Origin: Amorphophallus konjac
Taxonomy: Eukaryota > Streptophyta > Magnoliopsida > Alismatales > Araceae
DNA: 64,000 nucleotides
NCBI GenBank assembly: GCA_022559845.1
Contig: CM040123.1
Coordinates: 322,939,933 to 323,003,932, forward strand
Reading direction: 5' to 3'
Shown: piece after piece, positions 11,903-22,506 of the stretch
Layout of the letters: the number at the start of each line of letters is the position of its first letter
Numbering within the stretch: position 1 is the first letter of the stretch
Notes under the pieces: generated by a model
The model's input: only the letters and a program-made list of their open reading frames with translations
Database searches by the model: none
Told to the model about the DNA's origin: nothing
Program-made: the position numbers and the translations under genes

Positions 11903-13062
11903 AACTGTTGGTACATCAGAAAGGCAACTGCCAGTACATTACATAGTGAAAAGCAAAAATCCATCTAGCACCGCGGCAAACGGCCATCGCCCGACCGACC
12001 CGGTCTTGACCTTCTCGCATCCAGCCACTGACTCTGCCTCGCGTAGAAACTGGCTCGGACAAGAGATGGTCGACCCAGTTGGCTCGGGTGGACCGTGACA
12101 AAGGTGACAAAGGGACAGCAAGTAGAAGGCCACCTTTCACGCGAGGAAGGCTACCTTCCAAGTTGGCAACAACCTGGAAAAAGGAGCGCCGTGAAGGTCT
12201 CCTCTCTGCCAAACTACCAACTCTTTGGAGGCGAACAGAAAGCAAGCAGCCCCCGAAGAGTGAAAGAAATGAATAACAAAAGAGAGAGAAAGAGGCTGCG
12301 GACAGAGGTGAGGAAGGAACTGGAGCCGCCTCCTCCCCTCCCACGGAGGGGAATGGCGGCCGGCATCCCTAACTCCCCCATCCGCCCTCCATCTCGGCGT
12401 CCGCCCGGAAGCCTCGCCGGAGTCAAGAGGAGGCAAACGGCATGCCCCCGCACGTCGAAGCCCTCTCCAGATCCGCGCGGCGACCGTCGGACCCGTCTCA
12501 TGCACGCGCGGCGACCGTGGGACCCGACCGATATTCCAGGACAGCTGGAACCGGCCGCTCCCCGTCGCCTGTGGCGTCATCTTCTGAAGGGTCCTCCATG
12601 CTCCGATCGCGGCGGCGCAACGCAGAGCGAAAATGAGGGAACAAGAGCAAACCGCCGGCGAGAGTCCTAAGTGTTAAGAGGGAAGGAGCACCCTTCGGTC
12701 CTTTTTATAGGCCAAGGTAGGCCACGCGCCTTAAATGACTCCCCCCTCGAAAACACGCTATAGGACCTCCCTTGGAAGGTCACCTCCAATTCCTCGGCCC
12801 CCGCCCTAGCGGGATTCGCAAAGCGCCTCGACTTTCAAAGCATGGTGGAATGAAAGGACGCCCCGCCGGAAGTCTCCCGAATCGGCATGCGGGAACGGTG
12901 CAGAAAATATCGGCACATTCCAACTGCCCCCGATACGCCAGCCAAATCACGGCAAAGATAACAATCAAACGAAGTAAGTCCTTTATTGCCTCCCATAAAG
13001 AAATCCTCTTACAAAAGGAAAAATAGACAAAAAGGGGAAGGGGCAAAATAAAGCATAATACA
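11903..13062. other. Non-coding spacer between pol and antisense gene, copy 2
   Basis: It is homologous in part to 540-1743. No conserved frame is seen. The part next to 13063 would contain the 3' end of the antisense transcript. Confidence 0.6.
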
Positions 13063-15660
13063 TCAGGCCTCGGGCCCACTTTGAAGCTCGGGAACAGCAG
13101 TAGGGGACGCGTCACCCCCGGTGCCTTCGGTGACGGCCGGCCCGGACACTGACCTCGCCTGTGCGAGAACTGTCTCGGTCGTGAGCCCTCCTGGAGCCTC
13201 CGGAGTTGGTGACCCTGCTGGAGGTGACTCCTCCGATTCTTCCCCGGCCGAGGATGAGGAGCTGGAAACTGACTCATTCGAGTCATAACTCTGGCCGTAA
13301 GGAAAATCACCCCCGGCAAGGTGCTCATTGGCATAGCTCATCGCCCGGCGATAGCCCTGCCTGAATCCCTTTCGGGCACCCCGGCGGAGCGCTACCTCGT
13401 AGTAGGGTAGGGCAGCTTCAATCAGGTCGGCCGAGTAAGCTTCCGAGCCTTTGTAGCGCTCGATCGCCTCCGCCTCGACCTGCCCGTCCCGAGCCCGCTC
13501 CTCCTCGGCCGCACGCTCTTCCGCCCTCGCCAGACGCTCCTCTAGCTCGGTCATCCTCCGCTCTGCTTCGATCGTCCGACCCTCCGCCCGGGCTCGGTCC
13601 GCCTCGGCCTCAGCGCGAAGGCGCTCCGCGTCCTCCGCCCGATCCTGCAGCTCGCCGCGCTCAAGCTCCCAGAGGCCGTCCAGCTCGATGTGACGTTGAC
13701 GCTCATCTTCTAGACGTTTGCTCTTCCTCTCGAGCGATTCTCGGGCCCTTGCTAGCTGCTCGGCCAGCGCCTCGGCTTCCCGTCGGCTCGACCGCGCCAA
13801 CCCCCTGAATGCGAGGAACTCCCGCCGGAGCCCCTCATGCTCCCCCTCGAGTCGGGCTAGTTTCCCCTCGCATCCACCAAGGGTCCAGGCGAGCCTCGAC
13901 CGCTCCGCCTCCGTCCGGGTGTGCGCCTCTGCCATCACGGCCGCTGTCCGAGCTATGACCAGGCCGCCCTCCATCAGGATATCAAGGACCCCGGCGGGAG
14001 TGCTGCGCCTTTCTCCCCTCCTCGTCCTCTCGGCGATCGACCGGCAGAGCCGGTACAAGTCACCCGAGATACCGAGCCTGACCAGAGGTTCCGGCAAAGG
14101 GGACTGCTCCACCCTGGGCACCCCGCCAGAAGACCCTGTTCGGGCAGCGAAGCTGACCGCCCCGCTCGCCACGGTCGGTTGGGGTTGCAACGCCTCCCCG
14201 GGCGAACCCCCACCCTCGACCGGCGCCGCGGGATCAACCGCACCAGCAACTGCCGGCACTTGGGGTTGCGACGCCCTCGCGAGCGAACCCCCATCCGCGT
14301 CGACCAATCCCTCGGTCCCAGCGCCGGCCACACCGGCATCGGCCCCCTCTGCCCCCACAGAGGGGAGAGCCGACCCATCACCTCCCTCTGCGGGGCCCCT
14401 GGTCTCCTCGGCCCCCTCTCGCCCGGCGGATGGGAGAGCCAGCCCGGAGGGGTCGGCCCCATCCTGCCCCCGAGGGGGGAGCGCCACCGAGCCAGAATCG
14501 CCCCCGACGGCGGTAGGAAGGCCGGCTTTCTTGGCCCTTTTCCTGGCCTTCACGGCCTCCCGCAACTTCCCCGCCAGGGGATCCTTGCGCTTCAGGCCGG
14601 TCGATCGAGAAGTCCCCTCGGGGGCCGCCCCCTTGCCCTTATCTCGGGCATGGACGCGACCCGCCGAGACATCGGGCTCATCGGCTGCCGAGTCATCTCC
14701 CAGATCGATGACCTCGGCCGCCTCCTCCAGAGGCTCCCGCCTCACATCTGCAACAAGAAGAAGCCCCGGTCAGGAGGAGGAAAAGAGCTACCCCCCCCGA
14801 AAAAGAGCCTCAATAGCTGTACCTGCCGACGTCAACCGCGAGAGAAGACACCGTTCGATGTTCTCCGGCGTCACCAGCTCCTCGGTCGATTGACGGTTCT
14901 CCAGCAGATGAGCAGCCTGCTGCTCCACGTGGGGAGGGAACTCCTCCTGGCGAGGGGGCAGATTCGGGTGAAAGTTGGGCGAGGTCCGGCATCTCCAGAT
15001 CTCGTCCGTCGCCACCGCCTTCACCCAGAAGAATTGGGTCTTCCACCCCTTGTGCGAGGAGTCCTTCACCGCAAGCGAGATGCAGCTCCTATTCCTCCGC
15101 GCCTGGATGAAGTAGAAGCCTTTCCCCGCCGACGGGTGCGCCTTCAACTCAAAAAAGAAGTGGAAGAGGTCCAAAGAAGGGAAAATGTCGTGCTGACGAC
15201 AAAGAATCCGGAAGGCCGAGAGCAGCAGATATGAATTGGCCACCAACTGGATAGGCGCCAACCGAAAAAAATTAAGAAGCTGCAGCACGAAAGAATCGAA
15301 AGGGAGCCGAAATCCACTCTTCCAAGCCAGAAGGAAGGTGCAAATGAGCTCATCACGATCATCCAGACTCGTCTCGTACGGAGTGGCGGCGACAAAGCTG
15401 TATCTGAGAGGCAGGCGGAAACGATGCTCCAGCCTCCGCACCTCCGCTTCCCCCAACTCACTACAGTTGGGGACGGGTTCCCGCCTCACCGGCACAAGCT
15501 CCGGACTCTGATCCGCCATCGAGTCGGGAAGAGATCCCTCGTACGAGCTCGAAGACTCCGGGGGAGAAGGAAGTTGCCGGACCGCCTCTGCGGTTATCCT
15601 CGCCAACTCCTCGAACGCCGCCGCAAGGCTCCGCGTCTCCGCTGTGCTCTCACGGCGCAT
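13063..15660 (-). CDS. Intact antisense extra gene of gypsy copy 2 (Transposase_28-type, 840 aa, two exons)
   Basis: The ATG is at 15658-15660. Exon 1 runs to 14823; the intron is 14822-14748 (75 nt; donor CAG|GTACAG, acceptor TTGTTGCAG); exon 2 is 14747-13063. The 2,523 nt give 840 aa plus stop without interruption. The splice is phase 1 and joins into an Asp codon, and copy 1 has the same donor and acceptor positions. Residues about 60-250 form the domain called 'transposase (putative) gypsy type' (RLEHRFRLPLRYSF, LVANSYLLLSAFRILCRQHD, AHPSAGKGFYFIQARR). The middle is a low-complexity Gly/Pro/Ala region, then a long charged coiled-coil-like stretch (ERRMTELEERLARAEERAA) and a Ser/Glu-rich tail. 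Antisense genes in this position are known in Tat elements; their function is not. The name 'transposase' is historical and no catalytic motif is visible. Its promoter must lie downstream of pol or in the 3' LTR. Confidence 0.82.
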
Positions 15661-15915
15661 CAAGAAGCAAGGAAAGCCTAAAACCCTGGAAGCCTAGAAC
15701 GATGAACAGCGCCCCCTATAAACCCCTGAGGGTGGCGGCGCGCCGTTCCGTGCTCCGAGAAAAAGGGGGGCCCCTTCGTTTCGAATCCGTCAGGATCATC
15801 ATTACGGGCCTCGGCGACCGCTATAAGCGGCTCCATAACGCCAACGGAATTCCACCCACCTGAGCCACGCCGGTCCAAAGCCTCGAAAAAATACTCATCC
15901 GAGCCTCCTTGGCTC

Positions 15916-15935
15916 GGGAGTAGGAGGGGGACAAG
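15916..15935 (+). promoter_or_regulatory. Polypurine tract of gypsy copy 2
   Basis: The run ending GGAGGGGGACAAG lies directly before the 3' LTR and is identical to that of copy 1. Confidence 0.85.
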
Positions 15936-16720
15936 TGGAGAGGGGGATTTCCGCAGCCCACCACAAAGGCAGCCCAACAAGACCCACAAGGTCCAACCAG
16001 GCGAGCCCACCCGAGTGATAGCCCACAGGGCCCACTTAGGGAGAAAAGCCCAATAAATAAGACTCGAGGAACTAACTCTCCCCGGCGGCCTTCTAGGCTC
16101 GGAGGGCCCGAGACAACGGTCAGGTCCCAAGGAAGGTCCGGCCTAAAGCCCTCTCCCCGTCCGAGAGAGATAGGCTCCAGCCGACCTATCCGACCCCACC
16201 CTCGCCGGGCCATGCCTATCGCTCGGACATGAGCTAGCATCCCCGAGGCTCGGTAAGGCCGGTTGATTATCTGCAGGTGCAGCCGTTCAGAGTCCTCCGC
16301 CAGCGGGAGAGTCAGGGGAGCCGCCGGACTCCAAGGGGATAACGTTCCCACGATCAGGCCATGAAAGCCCCCGTTAAAGACGTAACTCCCGCCGGGAACC
16401 CCTCAGCTTACTGGACTCCTGATGGCGGCGCACTATTTAAGCAAGGGATACCCTCCGGAAGATGGTAAGATGAACTAAGCATTCACACACCCTAAGCTCC
16501 TGAGCACGATTCGCTTCACCCTTTGGTGGAGAGGATTCTCGCGCATCAGCTCTCTCCTCCCCCCATTATTGCTTTCACCATAGCTCTACTGACTTAGCCA
16601 TCGGAGGGTTTTGCCCCAGGGAGATCCCCTGGGCCCTCTGATACGTTTCCCTCTCTTGCAGATTCATCTTCTGGTGATCCATAGCCCGCTCAGGACCCAG
16701 CGCGAGATCTCGCCTCTTCA
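15936..16720 (+). repeat. 3' LTR of gypsy copy 2
   Basis: 785 bp, TG...CA, almost identical to 5738-6522. It is followed at 16721 by the duplicated AGTAC. Confidence 0.96.
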
Positions 16721-16725
16721 AGTAC
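16721..16725. repeat. 5-bp target site duplication, right (AGTAC)
   Basis: Matches 5733-5737. Confidence 0.95.
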
Positions 16726-16820
16726 CTATACCAACAGGTGAAAAAGCACCATCATCAGCCTAGCTACTAGTAAGTTGACATCAATTTAACAATATAAGCT
16801 AGCCAATAGCAATGTAAATT

Positions 16821-17012
16821 AAAAATCACATTACAAAATATATATATTGCTTAGATATTATCATGCAAAGACTTTTACAATAGGCAATAGCCTCATCGTT
16901 GGTTTCTGACGGCAAACAAAAATCACATTACAAAATATATATTGCTTAGATATTATCATGCAAAGACTTTTACAATAGGCAATAGCCTCATCGTTGGTTT
17001 CTGACGGCAAAC
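16821..17012. repeat. Two-copy tandem repeat of about 96 bp
   Basis: A unit of about 97 bp starting AAAAATCACATTACAAAATA and ending GACGGCAAAC is repeated immediately and nearly perfectly (copy 2 is two bases shorter in the TA run). Confidence 0.9.
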
Positions 17013-17224
17013 ACCGTTTTATTTCAACGACTTTTACAAACTTTCTTCCAGTAGGAAAATGTAGGAAAATACAAGAAAATGCAGGAAGATCCAATTCTAA
17101 TATGTAATCTTCACATGTAATGAATATAACATGATGTAGGAAAATGCAGTATCTTCCATCCAGGAGGGGGGGATTCGGATCTTGCAAAAATGTCAGAAGG
17201 GTAAGCGATCAAATTCACTCCTCT

Positions 17225-17640
17225 ATGGGAGCGCAGTCAATAAACCGTGTGGAGCTGAGCACTGCCGAGATGCCATGCGGGGATGAGCGACGCCGAGATG
17301 CCGTGCGTAGATGAGTGCCGCCGAGATGCCGTGTTTGGTCAAGCACCGCCGAGATGCCGACCGGACAGGTAGAAATAGGGTTTACGGAGGGGATCGCAAG
17401 AGGGGAGAAGCTGTTCGAGGGAGAGCAATAGGGTTTACGGAGGGAGAGGAGGAGGAGGTGAGGGGGTAGACAAGCACCGCCGAGATGCCGACCGGACATG
17501 TAGAAATAGGGTTTATGGAGGGGGGGATTCGGATCGGGGGAGAAGCCGTTTGAGGGAGAAACGACTGTGGAGAGAGGGGGAGGTGGAGTAAAGAGAGATA
17601 GAGGGAATGACACCTCCGTCGGAGTAAAGAGGGAGAGAGG
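17225..17640. repeat. Purine-rich internal repeats of the older CACTA element
   Basis: The motif GCCGAGATGCCG recurs several times. A segment of about 55 bp (GCCGAGATGCCGACCGGACA and following) occurs at about 17342-17396 and again at 17473-17527. No conserved ORF is seen. Confidence 0.65.
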
Positions 17641-17734
17641 GGAAGCGTACAGAGATTACATTGGAGGCGGCTAGGGTTGAAAATCGGTTGAAAGGGGGGG
17701 GGAAATTTTTTTTTTTTTTTTTTGCAGGCCCGAG

Positions 17735-18293
17735 AGTCTATGTTACGTTAGCGCCAAAATAACATTATACCTATTCTTACCACACTGATAAACCATAGGT
17801 AAGAAAAAACATTTACTTACGACAGTGACATACCGTAGGTACTATATAAAGTAAAAGATCATTGGTGCCAATTAGGCCTATTCCTACGACATTAGTAAAT
17901 CATAGGTAAGTAATATCACATATCTACGACTTTAACAGTAGGTAATTTAATATAATTAGTTATTCCTACCAAACCAACAAATAGTAGGTACGAGATATCA
18001 CATACTTACGACTTTAACCATAGGTATATTAGCATAGATACCTAATTCCTACGGTTCCATTAAACCGTAGGTATAATACAGAACTTGCCTATGACAAATG
18101 GCATAGGTAATTTTGTCCAAGCATCTATTCCTATTGTGCTATCGAATCGCAAGTAAGGTACCCCTACTTCCTACGACATTTACCGTAGGTAATATATAAA
18201 CCCATAAAACCTTAGGTATAACCTAATCTATACCTATACGACTTACATAACCGTAGGTACGTGTCGCAGGTAAAAGTCCTCTTTGATGTAGTG
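17735..18293. repeat. Subterminal repeats and terminal inverted repeat of the older CACTA element
   Basis: Many copies of CCGTAGGTA, CATAGGTA and their complements stand in both orientations, ending at the terminal TAGTG (18289-18293). In this superfamily such motifs bind the TNPA-type protein. A long T-run (about 17708-17723) marks the inner border. Confidence 0.7.
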
Positions 18294-18471
18294 ACACCCC
18301 ACATCTTATCATGGTTTTTTTTTTGAAATGGAGTCTTATCACGCTACAGCCTCAATGCCTCCCAGTTTCTATTGTCTTAATTCACATGGACACTTGATTT
18401 TTTTATTTTAATCATATCATGCATTTCTTTTTTTTCATGTAGCTAGATATGGTTGCCTTCGAATTAGTCAA
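18294..18471. other. Short intergenic stretch
   Basis: AT-rich, with T-runs. No gene is seen. Confidence 0.5.
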
Positions 18472-18755
18472 GGGTCCCTTTGGTTGGGATTATTCAGGTG
18501 GATTTTTTTTTAATTTCTGCATAGGACAAATGTCAGAGTATCATAGATTTTGGATCTCGAATTTCACCCCAAAGTTCCATGGGAGTAACTTTTGTAGATT
18601 ATTTAACACTCCTCATTTTGTGTCTTTCTCTCTCCGTTTTAAAAAAATCCACTCATCACAAAAGTCGAGATAACTTTGGATCATTTAATGAGAATAAGAT
18701 TATGCATGAGATTCCAATCATTAGAATGTCCTAATAATCTCAACCAAATGGGCCT
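18472..18755. mobile_element. MITE-like element, about 284 bp
   Basis: The left end GGGTCCCTTTGGTTGGGATT (18472) is an imperfect inverted copy of the right end, whose reverse complement reads GAGGCCCATTTGGTTGAGAT. The inside is AT-rich and non-coding. The GGxCCxTTTGGTT terminus is typical of plant MITEs. I could not settle the target duplication, so the superfamily is open. Confidence 0.6.
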
Positions 18756-19566
18756 CGAGTAGATCAATTTTTCGTTGAGTACTGTTCCATCGTGGTTTGT
18801 TTTTCTACCCTGCTACGAAAGATCGTTAATTAAGAAGGAATAATATGGCACCTGGTGACCTGAATCTTAATTGCGTGGTATATTCCCACACCAACTTCCA
18901 TGTCACCTTATTTTTTACCTTCATCGGACCCTATTTGGACTTGAGAGTTGAGATCAGATGAATAAGATATAAAAGCCTTCGTTAAATTTAAATTTGATAC
19001 CCTTGAAAATGAGAGCATCGATTAAAGTACTTTAAGTGTGATATTTTTCATCATCATCATCATCAGAGCCTTATCCCAATTAATTGGGGTCGGCTACATG
19101 AATCATGTTCCGCCAAAGATTTCTATCAAGTACAATATTCGTATTTAAATCCAATAAACTAATGTCCTTCCTAATAACATCGCACTATCTCATTTTAGGC
19201 CTTCCCCGAGCTCTTTTACTAGCATCCACTAAGATTTGGTCACATCTTTTAACCGGCGCTGAGTTAGGGCGACGACACACATGTCAAAATCACCTGAGTC
19301 TATTTTCTCTCATTTTACTATCAATTGGAGCTATCCCTAAGTCCTTACGGATACGCTCATTCCTAATCTTGTCTTTCTTAGTCTTGCCACACATCCATCT
19401 CAACATCCTCATCTCTGCTACACACATGGATGTGTTCCTTTCGTACTGCCCAACACTCGGTACCATATAACAAAGCAGGTCTCATAGCCGTTCTATAAAA
19501 CCTCCCTTTAAGTTTCACAGGCATACGACGATCACAAAGGACACCTGATGCACTTCTCCATCTTAA

Positions 19567-20541
19567 CTAGCATGCCTTAATCCTATGTGTAACATCATCA
19601 TAAATCTCCACATTCTCTTGTATGATAGACCCTAAGTATCGAAAGCTACTACTCTTCGGAATGTTATGTCCATCAATTAGAATCATATCTTCCTGAACCA
19701 CTCTCCCATTACTAAAATTACAGTGCATAAACTCTGACTTACTCCTACTAATTTTAAAACCTTTAGACTCCAAGGTAAGTCTCCAACGCTCTAACTTAGC
19801 ATTTAGAGCATCAATACTCTCATCAATTAAAACAATATCATCTGCAAAAAGCATACACCAAGGGATATCCTCATGCAATTGTTTAGTTACTTCATCCATA
19901 ACTAAGGCAAAGAGATACGGACTTAGTACAGAACCTTGATGCAAACCTATAGAAACGGGAAATTCACCAGTCTCCCCAGTAATAGTTCGAACACTAGTAA
20001 TAGCGCCGTCGTACATATCCTTAATCAAATCAATATATCCTTGAGAGATTCCTTTCTTTCTTAATATCTACCAAATCAATTCTCTCGGTACTCGATCGTA
20101 CGCCTTCTCTAAATCAAGAAAAAATATATACAAATCTTTTCCCATCTCTCTATACTTCTCCATTAGCTGCCGTAGTAAGAAAATAGCTTCTGTAGTAGAT
20201 CTATTTGGCATAAAATCAAACTGATTTTCCGATATAGTAGTCATACATCGGAGGCGTTTTTCAATTACTCTTTCTCAAAGTTTCATAGTATGACTCATAA
20301 GCTTAATTCTACGATAATTGTTACAACTTTGGATATCTCCTTTATTTTTATAGAAAGGAACTACAACACTTTTTCTCCAAACTTCTGACATTCTCCGTTC
20401 CTTTAAAATTTTATTAAAAAATTTAGTTAGCCACTGAATACCAATATCTCTTAGGCATTTCCATACTTCAATAGGTAAGCCATCTAGTCCTAAGGCCTTA
20501 CCCACTTTCATTTTTCTTAAAGCATCCTCCACTTCTGACAT
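19567..20541 (-). pseudogene. LINE reverse transcriptase domain
   Basis: The N-terminal palm is in 20541-20275 (KMKVGKALGLDGLPIEVWK, then VVVPFYKNKGD). Two UGA/UAG stops at former Trp positions follow. The rest is in 20028-19567 with GLHQGSVLSPYLFALVMDE and the catalytic box MLFADDIVL, ending FRYLGSIIQENVEIYDDVTH. It is 5'-most in a degenerate LINE on the strand opposite to the PME genes. Not functional. Confidence 0.85.
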
Positions 20542-21165
20542 CTTAATACGCCTAAAATATTGATATTTATCAAATATTGTGGACTCTTGGGTACCTTCTA
20601 AAGATAAATCATTGACGGAATCTCCATTAAGTAACTTCTGAAAGTAGCTATGCCACCTCCCTTTAATCTCAAGATCCTTAGTTAAAACCCTTTGATCTTC
20701 ACCTTTAATGCACCGAACATGATCTAAATCTCTAGTTTTTCTTTCTCTTAATTTAGCAAGTTTAAATATGTCATTTTCACCCTCTCGGGTTCCTAATTTA
20801 TTATATAAATCTTCAAATGCCTTTGATTTAGCTTCGCTAACTATTTTCTTAGCTCTCTTTTTAGCGATTTTATAGGCTTCTAGGGTTTGATCATTTTTGT
20901 TAGTTGGCCAAATTTTAAAGCATTCCTTTTTTACTCTAATGGTATTTTGGATTTCCTCACTCCACCACTAAGTCTCTTTTTCTAAATTCTTTTTACCTTT
21001 AGATTCGCCTAAGAGTTGTTTTGTAACCCTCGTTATACAATTTGTAACATTATTCCACATTACATTAGTTTCTTGTTCTAAATTCTAAATATTTTCCTTT
21101 AATAGATGATTTTTAAATTTTCTAAATTTTTACCTTTTAAATTCCACCATTTAATCTTGGAATAA

Positions 21166-22065
21166 TTATTTATAATTAATGATCTTTCTTTTGAATTTAG
21201 GGATAGTGTCATCCATTACTAACAACCTAGGTTGAGGGGCTAGACTCTCACTAGGAATAACTTTGCAATCTTTACATAAAACTCTATCGACCTTCCTAAT
21301 GAGAAAATAGTCAATTTGACTTATATGTGTTCCACTCTTGTATGTTATTAAGTGTTCGTCCCGCTTCTTAAAGAAGGTATTAATAATTACTAGATCATAG
21401 GCCATAGCAAAATCAAGAATAGTGTTACCCATATCATTTCTATTGCCAAAACCAAGCCCTCCATGAATCCTCTCATAGCCTCTATTATCTTTACCCACAT
21501 GACCATTAAGATCCCCTCCAATAAAGATTCTCTCTTCACTAGGGATATTTTGGATCAAACTATCAATAGCCTCCCAAAATTACTTTTTAATGCTCTCTTC
21601 TAATCCTACTTAAGGTGCATATGCACTAATTATATTCAAAGTATCCTCACCTAAGATAAGTTTAATTAACATTAGTCTATCCCCCAATCTATTTACTTTC
21701 ATAACTCTGTCTTTTAAGTTTTTATCTATTATTATAGCAACACCATTTCTAGAATTATTATTACCCGTATACCAAATTTTATATCCATCAATGTCTTTAG
21801 CTTTATGTCCTTTCCACCTAGTTTCTTGTAGGCAAGCTATGTTAATCCTCCTGTCCTTCATTAACTTAATTAATTCTAAACTCTTACCCGTTAAAGTCCC
21901 TATATTCCAAGTATCTAGACGGATCCTATGTTTTTGGACTTGCTTCTTTACCCGTGTGCGTCCAACCCCACACGAGAACTCTTGTCTATTTGACACCGCA
22001 ATCGGGCGCCATTGCGACGCGTCGCTTACGGGGAATAAAATTGAAGCACTAAAAAAAAGTGACAA
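21166..22065 (-). pseudogene. LINE endonuclease domain
   Basis: Two frames, 22065-21610 and 21558-21166, carry an exonuclease-endonuclease-phosphatase fold. Visible are the Asn motif TWNIGTLTGK, the Glu motif CLQETRWKG, GGDLNGHVGKDNRGYERIHG with the active-site Asp/Asn, and the Asp of SQIDYFLIRK. Two stops separate the frames near 21610-21560. The final catalytic His, normally in a QHRLLV-like context, reads QPRLLV here, so nicking activity would be lost even without the stops. In life this domain nicks target DNA to start reverse transcription. Confidence 0.8.
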
Positions 22066-22140
22066 AAAAAAAAGAGTGTGACAAAAAACTTTGCGACCAC
22101 AGATGGCATGAAACTTTTGCTAGGTGAAAGATAGATCGAC

Positions 22141-22215
22141 CATTACTGAACAAGCCATGGACACAGGATCTCCGAAGTCCACGCCCCTGAATACCCCATA
22201 CGCGGCTTCTATGAA
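22141..22215 (+). promoter_or_regulatory. Distal promoter block shared by the three PME genes (gene 1 copy)
   Basis: Contains CACAGGATCTCCGAAGTCCA followed by GAAT and CATACGCGG. Related blocks lie at 27581-27650 and 34461-34540, each about 280-345 bp upstream of its ATG. It starts about 65 bp from the LINE insertion edge. Confidence 0.65.
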
Positions 22216-22323
22216 TCACAAACGACATGCCAAGCATATCTCTAATCAAAAGGAGGAAGACAACCACGGTGTGGGAAATAAAGAAGAAGAACCTTACCGC
22301 CATTGACTGCAAGTAATGGCTTT

Positions 22324-22390
22324 CACGTCGCCTCCATGAAATCTCCTCCTTTCTTCTATGGACTCCCGGTTGTCCAGCTATAAACATATA
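22324..22390 (+). promoter_or_regulatory. Core promoter of PME gene 1
   Basis: CACGTCG (ACGT core) at 22324-22330 and a TATA-like CTATAAACATA at 22378-22388. The other two genes have the same CACGTCG at a comparable spacing from a TATA-like motif. Confidence 0.6.
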
Positions 22391-22506
22391 TATATAAATG
22401 GAGAGAAGGGGGATCGAACCAACCAATTCAGGGTTTCAGACAACTCCATACTGCTTTCCTTAAAGGGCGGACGCCCTGGTGGTGAAGGAGGAGACTGACA
22501 TCCACG

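Larger units (their letters stand above)
5738..16720 (+). mobile_element. Complete Ty3/gypsy (Tat-type) LTR retrotransposon, copy 2
   Basis: This 10,983-bp element has two 785-bp LTRs, a 5-bp target duplication, a primer binding site, a polypurine tract, gag-protease, RT, RNase H and integrase in gypsy order, and an antisense gene between pol and the 3' LTR. I count six differences between its LTRs, five of them transitions. At a commonly used grass rate of 1.3e-8 per site per year this gives roughly 0.3 million years. Gag-pol is nonetheless unusable: seven nonsense codons, a frameshift in RT, a probable gag frameshift at a C-run, and a deletion of the integrase terminus. Any recent mobility therefore needed proteins supplied in trans. 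Confidence 0.96.
16726..18293. mobile_element. Right-terminal part of an older CACTA transposon
   Basis: The region ends in GATGTAGTG at 18285-18293. The reverse complement begins CACTACATCAAAGAGG, the hallmark CACTA terminus. Before the end lie about 550 bp dense in short inverted motifs (TACCGTAGGTA, TACCTATGG), as in CACTA subterminal regions. No transposase gene is seen. The left terminus is not in the window, apparently because both gypsy elements inserted into this element. Confidence 0.7.
19042..22074 (-). mobile_element. RTE-type LINE retrotransposon (degenerate)
   Basis: On the minus strand the element reads apurinic endonuclease, then reverse transcriptase, then a short 3' end with a (TGA)n-type microsatellite tail (TCATCATCATCATCAG on the plus strand, 19048-19065). 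The tail and the LHQGSVLSPYLFALVMDE block are characteristic of plant RTE LINEs. AGTGTGA at 19035-19041 and 22075-22081 is a candidate 7-bp target duplication. Stops and frame changes interrupt both domains. Confidence 0.85.
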
